DNA from: an uncultured Pseudomonadota bacterium
GTDB taxonomy: Bacteria > Myxococcota_A > UBA796 > GCA-2862545
Direction of reading: 5' to 3'
DNA length: 12,281 bases
Assembly (NCBI GenBank): GCA_937891875.1
Contig: CALATR010000861.1
Coordinates: 1-12,281 of the forward strand
Positions 1 to 6,069 of this stretch are shown in pieces. Within the stretch, counting starts at the first letter, position 1; every line of letters begins with the position of its first letter. The position numbers and the translations under genes are program-made. The notes below the pieces were generated by a model. The model searched no databases and was not told the origin of the DNA. It saw nothing but the letters and a program-made list of their open reading frames with translations.

Positions 1-194
1 ACCTCTCACGTCCTGACCCCGTGAGTCCAACGTAGCATCCGCAACCCACGCCTCCCGCCACGAGTGCCTCCTCCACGCTGAGCCGTCCTCTTCTTGATCG
101 GCAGAGAGGACGAGCACCGCTCCGTTGCCGAGCCGGTCGCGCTCGTCGCGCCGCCTACGGCATGCTCTGGACGATGAGCATCGAGTCCGACGAC

Positions 195-199
195 GAGGA
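195..199 (+). promoter_or_regulatory. Ribosome binding site GAGGA deciding the 206 start
   Basis: GAGGA lies 6 nt before the ATG at 206. It favours this start over the longer in-frame ATG at 125, whose upstream sequence has no purine-rich site. Confidence 0.5.
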
Positions 200-205
200 A
201 GAGCC

Positions 206-937
206 ATGAAGCTGACTCAGGTCGACCTCCTACGCCTCGATCCCGCCGCCAGGACCCGCCTCTTCGACGAGATGCAGGTGGTGGCAACCCAGCGCATGCC
301 GAGCTCGCCGCGGGACTACTTCGATCGGGGCTTCGCCAGCTCGGACCTCCGCTTCAGCCGAGCGGGACTGCTCCGTGACGCGTCGGGCCAGCTCGTCGGC
401 ATGCAGCTGATCAGCGCGCGGGATCTGCAGCTGGAGGGACAGCGGCTCACGGTGGTCCGCAGCGGGGCGGCCAAGGCCCTGCACCTCGAGGGTACCCCCA
501 AGGTGTTCGACGCGTTCGCCGTGCGCGAGCTGGTCGGCATCGCGGTGCGCAGCTGGGCCCGACGGCGCAGTCCCTGGCTGGTGGCCACGTCGAACAACCC
601 GGTGACCTACCTGCGCATGGCCCGCTACTTCTCGCGCATGGTGCCGCCGCCCGCGCCCGGACGCCCGCCCGATCCTACCGACGACCGGGTCTACCGGGCA
701 CTCGCTGCCGAGATCGGCATCACGCTGGACCACGACTTTCCGTTCGCCTGCTCCTCGCAGCCGCCGATCCCGCTCACCGAGGAGGAACGCGCCAGCTGGG
801 CCGCCCGTCCCGAGCCCGCCATCGCGAGGCTCGTCGCCGAGTGCCCCCGGTTCGGCATCGACCAGGTGCTGGTCTTCGGAGTGCCCCTGTCGCCGCGCGC
901 AGTCGCAGGCATGGTCGCCGGCGTGCTGGGGCGCTGA
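206..937 (+). CDS. Hypothetical protein, possible divergent GNAT-fold protein
   Basis: This gene encodes 243 residues with no signal peptide or membrane segment, so it is probably cytoplasmic. I chose the ATG at 206 because a GAGGA ribosome site (195-199) lies 6 nt upstream; the frame also stays open to an ATG at 125, which lacks such a site. The order of elements is GNAT-like: a strand pair around residues 52-70 (RAGLLRDASGQLVGMQLIS), a strand near 80-86 ending in VRSG, a helix at about 100-121, then a strand and turn LVATSNNPVTY (125-135) where acyl-CoA folds often have a conserved Asn/Tyr. The usual acetyl-CoA loop (Q/RxxGxG/A) is not visible; residues 87-96 (GAAKALHLEG) occupy its place. 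Activity as an acetyltransferase is therefore uncertain. The gene stands alone on the + strand and converges on the minus-strand lipoprotein gene with a 3-bp gap. Confidence 0.7.
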   Translation: MKLTQVDLLRLDPAARTRLFDEMQVVATQRMPSSPRDYFDRGFASSDLRFSRAGLLRDASGQLVGMQLISARDLQLEGQRLTVVRSGAAKALHLEGTPKVFDAFAVRELVGIAVRSWARRRSPWLVATSNNPVTYLRMARYFSRMVPPPAPGRPPDPTDDRVYRALAAEIGITLDHDFPFACSSQPPIPLTEEERASWAARPEPAIARLVAECPRFGIDQVLVFGVPLSPRAVAGMVAGVLGR

Positions 938-940
938 CCG

Positions 941-2287
941 TCACTCGTCCGCGAAGTCGGCGTCGGCGTTCGTCAGCAGCCCGTCCGTGAACAGCGCGGC
1001 GATCCCCTCGGCCGGGCCGACGACCACGGTGACCACCTGATCACCCGTGTAGACGACGCCTTGGCCGAGGCCGCCGCCGCGCAGGTCCAGCACGCCCTGG
1101 AAGAGGACCTGGACGCCCTGCAGGTCGTACCAGTCGCCGCCGTTCTCGGCGGGGGTGGTGAGGCGCTTGCCGGCGGTCCAGGCGTGCAGGACGTAGGGCT
1201 CCGCAACCCGTGAGCTCGATGGCGGGACCTCGTCGAAGCACACCTCGGACGCAGGGATCCCGGCGATCCGCGCCAGGTCGCGGAGGAAGTCGTCGTGGCG
1301 GTTGGGGAAGCGTCCGGTCTCGAGGTCCTCGCTGTGGACACGTCCCCAGGCGTGGAGCACCTCCTCGGCGGTCACCGCCAGGCGCGCATCCGCGGCGTCC
1401 TGCAGGTCCTTGCGCGGGGTGAAGCCCAGGGCGCGGAGGTGGTCGACCAGCGCCCGCCGGCTCTCGAACCTCGACAGTGCGGCGATGAGGGCGCGCTCCA
1501 GCGGATCCTGTGGGGTCCGTCCCGTCCACGCGGCACGGGCGCGCCCCCAGTCGACCTCGGCGAGGAAGGTCGCGCTGTACAGCGCCAGCGGGAAGTCCGC
1601 CGTCTGCGCGAGGGCGGCGGCGCGGTCGACGATGACCTGCCGCTCACCGGGGTGGGCGTCGAGCCACTCGTGTCCCCGGCGCGCGTCCAGCACCTCGTCG
1701 AGGTCTGTCGGCAGCGGGAAGTCCGGCATCGCCTGCGTGGGATCGAGGCTGCCCCCTGGCCCGGTCCAGCGCCGCACGGCCTCATCCGGCACGCCGGGCT
1801 GGGCGAATCTGGCTGCGGGCAGCTTCAGGCCGCACTCGGCGGCCAGCATCCACAGCGCGTCCTGGTGGGCTGGCGTCGAGGCGCGCTCGATACGATCGAG
1901 GATGGACCCGCAGTACCGAGGCGTCCAGGAGTCCATCAGCGCCGAGACCCACGCCCGCCCCATCTCGACGCCGGACAGCCCCTGGGCCGCACCCGAGCGA
2001 ATCGCCGCTTCGAACGGCTGTTCTGCGGAGGGGTCACCGACGTGGACCCCCCACAGGGCGTGGCTCCGCGCCCAGCGATCGGACGCGATCCCGTCCGGTA
2101 CGGCGGGCCAGGGGGCGGTGAACCGCGCCGGCATGGCCTCGTCGACGATGGACAGCTTCCCCATGGGCGGCACCTCCGGTTCGGGCCGAGCTTCTGCTCC
2201 AGGCGGGACCTTCTCGACCGGGGGCGCCTCCGGCACGACCTCCTTCGTGCAGCCAGTCAGCACCGCGAGCAGGATCAGTCCGCGCAT
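941..2287 (-). CDS. Lipoprotein of unknown function, paralogue B
   Basis: This is a predicted lipoprotein of about 448 residues. A short hydrophobic signal ends in the lipobox LTGC, followed by a Pro/Glu-rich linker of about 30 residues. ATGs at 2290 and 2287 are both possible. GGGGGAG (2294-2300) is 6 nt from the 2287 ATG but only 3 nt from the 2290 one, so I prefer 2287. I do not recognise the family. The gene is clearly a paralogue of the gene directly upstream: both share VDEAxPARFxAPWPA near the N-terminus, a middle block with a Cys pair (YC...ECGLKLP here), DWxRARAAW, a run of AWGRVH, FPNxHD and LRDL, and a C-terminal block LHAWTxGKRL...AENxGDWYDL...YTGDQ...VGP. It lacks a segment of roughly 70 residues found in the upstream copy. 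It follows the upstream stop codon with essentially no spacer, so the pair should be co-translated. It is the last gene of the minus-strand run. Confidence 0.85.
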   Translation of the reverse strand: MRGLILLAVLTGCTKEVVPEAPPVEKVPPGAEARPEPEVPPMGKLSIVDEAMPARFTAPWPAVPDGIASDRWARSHALWGVHVGDPSAEQPFEAAIRSGAAQGLSGVEMGRAWVSALMDSWTPRYCGSILDRIERASTPAHQDALWMLAAECGLKLPAARFAQPGVPDEAVRRWTGPGGSLDPTQAMPDFPLPTDLDEVLDARRGHEWLDAHPGERQVIVDRAAALAQTADFPLALYSATFLAEVDWGRARAAWTGRTPQDPLERALIAALSRFESRRALVDHLRALGFTPRKDLQDAADARLAVTAEEVLHAWGRVHSEDLETGRFPNRHDDFLRDLARIAGIPASEVCFDEVPPSSSRVAEPYVLHAWTAGKRLTTPAENGGDWYDLQGVQVLFQGVLDLRGGGLGQGVVYTGDQVVTVVVGPAEGIAALFTDGLLTNADADFADE

Positions 2288-2290
2288 CAT

Positions 2291-3847
2291 CTACTCCCCC
2301 ATCCCGCGAAGCACGCGCTCTTCCGCCGCCTTTCCGCGCCGCATCGCCTCCGCGCCCTGCTCGGTGAGCACGAGCCTCTGGTCGATGACCGCCGCCACCG
2401 CGGCCTCGGGGCCGACGAAGACGATGGCGGTCTGATCGCCGGTGTAGGCGAGCGCCAGGTCCAGATCGACGCCCTGCTGGGCGACCACGCCGGAGAACAG
2501 CTCCCCCACCGCCTCGAGGTCGTACCAGTCGCCGAGGTTCTCCGCGCCCACGGACAGGCGCTTGCCCTCCGTCCAGGCGTGCAGGAGGTACGGCCCCTCC
2601 ATGGTGTCGGGCGAAGGCGCGGTCTCGTCGTAGCGCACCGGCTTCAGGACCGGCTCGCCGAGGGCGGAGAGGTCCCGCAGCAGGCTGTCGTGCTGGTTGG
2701 GGAACATGTCGGTCTCGACGTCGAAGGCGTGCACCCGGCCCCACGCCTGCAGCACGTCCAGCGCCGTCGTGGGCGGGGTCTCGAAGGGCCGGCCCTCGCG
2801 GTCGGGGCGCGGGCTGAAGCCGAGGGATCGCAGGTGGGCGACCAGGTCCTCGGGCGACTCGAAGCGCTTCAGCGCCGTCGCCAGGTCCATCTCCCACGCC
2901 TCGACCGGCTCGCGCTCCGCCCACGCCGCCCGCGCGCGAGACCAGTCCAGCTCCGCCAGGGTCCGGGTGCAGCTCAGCCGCTCTCCGTACACATCGGACC
3001 GCGCGCAGGCCTCGAGCCGTCCCAGGGCCTCCGCCCGGTGCTCCGGGTGGGCGCGCAGCCAGTCCGCGCTCAGATCCTGGCCCGCGGCCTGCTCGAACGG
3101 CGTCATCAGCTGCGGCGTGCCGAGGGGCGCGCGGGGCTCCAGGCTGGACCCCACCCCGGCTGGGACCTCGCGCCGCAGCTCGGCGATCCGTGCCTTCAAG
3201 GCAGGATCCTGCGCCTCGCCCAGCTTCCAGGCCGCCGAGCGCAGCTCCTGCTCCGACGCGGTCTTCAGGTTGCGCCGCACCACGACCAGCAGGTGCGCGT
3301 ACACGGAGTCCGGCACGTCAGGCACGTAGCTGTCGGTCCACGCGAACACCGCCTCGTCGGGAACGCCCTCGTGGACGAGCTGCTCCGGTGGCAGGCGCCC
3401 CCCGCAGCGGGCGGCCATCGCCCAGAGCACCCGCGCGTGGGCCGTGCTGGGCGCCGCGTCGATCCGCGTGAGCACGTCGTCGCAGAAGCGCGGATCGGAG
3501 CACCAGCGCACCGTGTCGGACCACCCTCGGGCGACGTCAGCAATGGGGGCGCCTTGCTGCACTGCGGCCGAGACAGAGGCTTGCAGGCGTGATTCCGCCG
3601 AGGTCTCACCCAGACACAGCCGGTGGATCGCGTCCTCGCGGGCCCAGACGTCGGACCGGTCGGTCGGGCTGGCCGGCCACGGGGCGTCGAAGCGGGCAGG
3701 CAGGGCCTCGTCGACCATCACCCGCTCGCGGGGCGGGGCGGTGAGGGCGCGCACGGCGGTCGCCTCCGGGTCCGCGGCGGGCGGGACGGGAGCGGGCGGG
3801 GCCGTGGTGCAGCCGACCAGCAGCGCCCAGGCCGTCAGCATCCTCAT
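2291..3847 (-). CDS. Lipoprotein of unknown function, paralogue A
   Basis: This 518-residue predicted lipoprotein has a signal peptide ending in LVGC (lipid Cys13) and then a Pro/Ala-rich linker to about residue 40. The body shares its blocks with the downstream paralogue: VDEALPARFDAPWPA (45-59), a Cys pair at 122 and 148, DWSRARAAW (301-309), AWGRVH (368-373), FPNQHD (382-387), LHAWTEGKRL (422-431), DWYDL (440-444) and YTGDQ (468-472). Residues about 171-245 are unique to this copy and include a helical, HEAT-like stretch (LRSAAWKLGEAQDPALKARI, 202-221). The function is unknown, and the aromatic-rich C-terminal domain is the most conserved part. The ATG at 3847 has no good ribosome site of its own, but a 14-codon open frame upstream ends in an ATGA overlap with it. 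Its TAG stop directly abuts the ATG at 2290. HemN lies 51 bp upstream. Confidence 0.87.
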   Translation of the reverse strand: MRMLTAWALLVGCTTAPPAPVPPAADPEATAVRALTAPPRERVMVDEALPARFDAPWPASPTDRSDVWAREDAIHRLCLGETSAESRLQASVSAAVQQGAPIADVARGWSDTVRWCSDPRFCDDVLTRIDAAPSTAHARVLWAMAARCGGRLPPEQLVHEGVPDEAVFAWTDSYVPDVPDSVYAHLLVVVRRNLKTASEQELRSAAWKLGEAQDPALKARIAELRREVPAGVGSSLEPRAPLGTPQLMTPFEQAAGQDLSADWLRAHPEHRAEALGRLEACARSDVYGERLSCTRTLAELDWSRARAAWAEREPVEAWEMDLATALKRFESPEDLVAHLRSLGFSPRPDREGRPFETPPTTALDVLQAWGRVHAFDVETDMFPNQHDSLLRDLSALGEPVLKPVRYDETAPSPDTMEGPYLLHAWTEGKRLSVGAENLGDWYDLEAVGELFSGVVAQQGVDLDLALAYTGDQTAIVFVGPEAAVAAVIDQRLVLTEQGAEAMRRGKAAEERVLRGMGE

Positions 3848-3888
3848 GGTGACCCGCCGGGCATGAACAGCACCACCATCATCCGCAT
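3844..3888 (-). CDS. Possible 14-codon leader ORF before lipoprotein A
   Basis: A short open frame starts at the ATG at 3888 and encodes 14 residues (MRMMVVLFMPGGSP). Its TGA overlaps the ATG of lipoprotein A as ATGA. A G-rich tract (AGGGGGGGG, minus strand, 3892-3900) sits 3 nt upstream and could act as a ribosome site. The lipoprotein gene lacks a clear site of its own, so translation could be coupled through this leader. The arrangement is seen directly; translation is inference, and chance is a serious alternative for so short a frame. Confidence 0.2.
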   Translation of the reverse strand: MRMMVVLFMPGGSP

Positions 3889-3898
3889 CCGCCCCCCC

Positions 3899-5272
3899 CT
3901 ACACGGTCTGGCTGAACCTCGGCCCCTCGGGCGCGGGCTTCTTCAAGTAGGCGTCGAACACCATGGCGACGTTGCGCACCAGGAGCCGATGGCTGTCAGG
4001 CACGCGGAAGCCGGCGTCGGACCACTGTATCAGCCCCTCCTCCGCCATGGGCTGCAGCGCGTGCAGCTCGTCCTTCAGGTGCTCCCGGAGGTCCAGGCCG
4101 TAGCGGGCGCCCAGCGCGTCCAGGTCCAGCGCCAGGTTGCACATCAGCTCTTCGATCAGGTCGGATCGAAGCCGATCCTCGTCGGTGAGCAGGATGCCGC
4201 GCTCCAGCAGGGGCTCGCCCTTCTCGACCGAGCGCCACCATGCTGCCAGCTTGCTCTTCTGCTGGGCGAAGCGCGCCGGCCCGGCCGCGGTCTTGGGGAG
4301 CTCGGAGATGGAGCTGGGTCCGAGGCCGATCATCGGGGCGTGCGGGCGATCGGTGTAGCCCATGAAGTCGCGGCGCAGGGTGCCCTGCCCGAGCGCGACG
4401 GCCAGCGCGTCGTCGGCGCGGGCGAAGTGATCGAGGCCGATCGGCACGTAGCCAGCTTCCTCGAGCAGCTCCTGGGCGGCGAGGAACAGGGCGGCGCGGT
4501 CGACCGGGCCGGGCAGGGCGGACTCGTCGAGGGCGCGCTGGTGGCGCTTGAGCCAGGGCACGTGGGCGTAGCCGAACAGCGCCAGGCGGTCGGGGGTCAT
4601 CTGCAGGATCCGCCGCACCGTGCCCACGAAGCGGTCCATGGTCTGGTGGGGCAGCCCGTACATCAGGTCGAGGTTGAGGCCGCGCATGCCCAGGGTGCGG
4701 GCGCGGGTGACCAGCTCCTCGATGCGCTCGGTGTGTTGGGGGCGGTTGACCCCGTGCAGCACGACCGGATCGAGGGACTGCACCCCCAGCGAGATCCGAG
4801 TCACGCCCAGGTCGGCCAGCGTCTGCAGGTGCGCGTCGGTGGTGACGTCGGGATCGGCCTCGACCCCCAGCTCGGCGCCGTCGGCGGGGGTGAAGCGGGC
4901 GAAGAGCAGGCCGAACAGGCGCTCCAGCTGGGTGGGGGTGAGCCAGGTGGGCGTGCCTCCGCCCAGGTGCAGCCGGACCAGGGGCAGCGGCTGATCAGGC
5001 AGGGGGAAGCTGTCCAGCTGGGCCGCGATGGCGTCCAGGAAGCGATCGCCGACGTCCTGGCGCCGGGCGACCACCATGTTGCAGCCACAGAAGGTGCACT
5101 GCTCCCGGCAGAAGGGCACGTGCACGTAGACGCTGACGGGCCCGTCGAGGGCGCCGACCGCGTCCAGCAGCAGGCTGTCCGGCGGGTCGTCCTGCCACAC
5201 CGGCACGGTCGGGTAGCTGGTGTAGCGGGGCCCGGGTCGGGCGTGGCGGACGAGCAGATCGGGGGTGAGCAT
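3899..5272 (-). CDS. hemN: Oxygen-independent coproporphyrinogen III dehydrogenase (HemN)
   Basis: This radical SAM enzyme oxidatively decarboxylates two propionates of coproporphyrinogen III to give protoporphyrinogen IX in anaerobic or low-oxygen haem synthesis, in the cytoplasm. It has 457 residues, the same length as I recall for E. coli HemN. Visible hallmarks are RYTSYPT (16-22), which separates true HemN from HemW-like relatives; YVHVPFC with the cluster motif CxxxCxxCxC (Cys55, 59, 62, 64); the SAM-binding GGGTP (104-108); GVQSLD (163-168); DLMYGLPHQT (202-211); and RDFMGYT (301-307) before the C-terminal HemN domain. No residue looks lost. The ATG at 5272 has only a poor ribosome site, but it places the RYTSYPT block at the usual distance. 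It lies 26 bp downstream of the HEAT-repeat gene and 51 bp upstream of the lipoprotein pair, so it probably shares their transcript, although its pathway differs from theirs. Confidence 0.95.
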   Translation of the reverse strand: MLTPDLLVRHARPGPRYTSYPTVPVWQDDPPDSLLLDAVGALDGPVSVYVHVPFCREQCTFCGCNMVVARRQDVGDRFLDAIAAQLDSFPLPDQPLPLVRLHLGGGTPTWLTPTQLERLFGLLFARFTPADGAELGVEADPDVTTDAHLQTLADLGVTRISLGVQSLDPVVLHGVNRPQHTERIEELVTRARTLGMRGLNLDLMYGLPHQTMDRFVGTVRRILQMTPDRLALFGYAHVPWLKRHQRALDESALPGPVDRAALFLAAQELLEEAGYVPIGLDHFARADDALAVALGQGTLRRDFMGYTDRPHAPMIGLGPSSISELPKTAAGPARFAQQKSKLAAWWRSVEKGEPLLERGILLTDEDRLRSDLIEELMCNLALDLDALGARYGLDLREHLKDELHALQPMAEEGLIQWSDAGFRVPDSHRLLVRNVAMVFDAYLKKPAPEGPRFSQTV

Positions 5273-5298
5273 GGCCAGCCCATATCGTGCGCTCCGGC

Positions 5299-6069
5299 CT
5301 ACTGCCCGACCAGCTCCGAAGCCGCGCGGCGCACGTTCCGATCGGGATCGGACTGAAGGCCCTTCGCGGCGTTCACCGCGGCGTTCCGGTCGATCCGCTC
5401 CAGGGCGCGCAGGGCGGTGAAGCGCACCTTCGCGTCCCGGTCGGACAGGCGGGCCTGCACGACGGCCTGCTGGGCGACGACCTTGTGGTAGCCGAGGGCG
5501 CGCACGGCCAGGCGGCGGACCTCCGGGCTCGAGTCGGACGCGGCGCGGGCCAGCGCACCGGCGTGGTCGGCGGCGTCGGTGCGTGCACCCAGGAGCGCCA
5601 CGGCGATCGCCCGGTTGTTCGCGTCCGGATCCGCGGTCGCCTCGGCCAGGGCAAAGCCGGCGTCGCGCCCGGTGTTGCGGGACAGACCTGCCAGCACGGC
5701 CCCGCGCAGGCCGGGATCATCGGAGGTCAGCAGGGGCTGGGCCAGGGAGAGATCGTCCTGCAGGAGGCTCGCTCCGGCCCGGGCGTGGGCCAGCCGGGCG
5801 TCGTGCTCGAGGTCGCCGCTCACCGCGAGGTCGAGGTGCACCGGTGCGACGCGGGGATCCGGTGTGCCTGCGCCGAGTCGGCTGCCGCCCGCGCGGGTGG
5901 TCATGACCGGAAGGTCCGCCGCCTGCCGGGCCAGCTCGGGCGCGTCGGCCCACACCTGCTCGGCGGCCGCATGCAGCGCCCGGGCGTCCACGTCGGGGCG
6001 CACCGGGTCCGCGGCCAGGGCGGGACAAGCCAGGAAGAACGCGAGAACCAGGGGAATCGTGCGCATCAT
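5299..6069 (-). CDS. Secreted HEAT-repeat protein
   Basis: This exported protein of 256 residues is built mainly of HEAT-like (PBS-lyase type) helical repeats. The signal peptide runs from MMRT to a likely signal-peptidase-I site at ALA|AD (after residue 19); the FLAC in it is a poor lipobox. After a linker of about 65 residues come roughly five repeats (about 91-256) marked by D-x-x-V/L-R-x-x-A units: DPGLRGAVLAGL, DPDANNRAIAVALLG, SPEVRRLAVRALG, DAKVRFTALRAL and DRNVRRAASELVG. Such repeats usually bind proteins rather than catalyse. The frame stays open to an ATG at 6093, but 6069 gives a clean signal peptide, has GAGGAG 8 nt upstream, and overlaps the PAD stop codon as ATGA. That overlap implies coupled translation with the PAD, and I infer a possible role as periplasmic partner or scaffold for it. 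Confidence 0.88.
   Translation of the reverse strand: MMRTIPLVLAFFLACPALAADPVRPDVDARALHAAAEQVWADAPELARQAADLPVMTTRAGGSRLGAGTPDPRVAPVHLDLAVSGDLEHDARLAHARAGASLLQDDLSLAQPLLTSDDPGLRGAVLAGLSRNTGRDAGFALAEATADPDANNRAIAVALLGARTDAADHAGALARAASDSSPEVRRLAVRALGYHKVVAQQAVVQARLSDRDAKVRFTALRALERIDRNAAVNAAKGLQSDPDRNVRRAASELVGQ

Noticed and set aside
162..209. A 15-codon + strand frame ending in an ATGA overlap with the start at 206.
   Set aside because: It has no ribosome site, and its acidic codons are simply the purine-rich ribosome site of the real gene. Chance is the simpler explanation.
1295..3592. A 765-codon open frame on the + strand opposite the two lipoprotein genes.
   Set aside because: It is antisense to two genes with signal peptides and mutual homology. 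Its translation is low-complexity Arg/His/Gly/Gln-rich sequence typical of GC-rich shadow frames.
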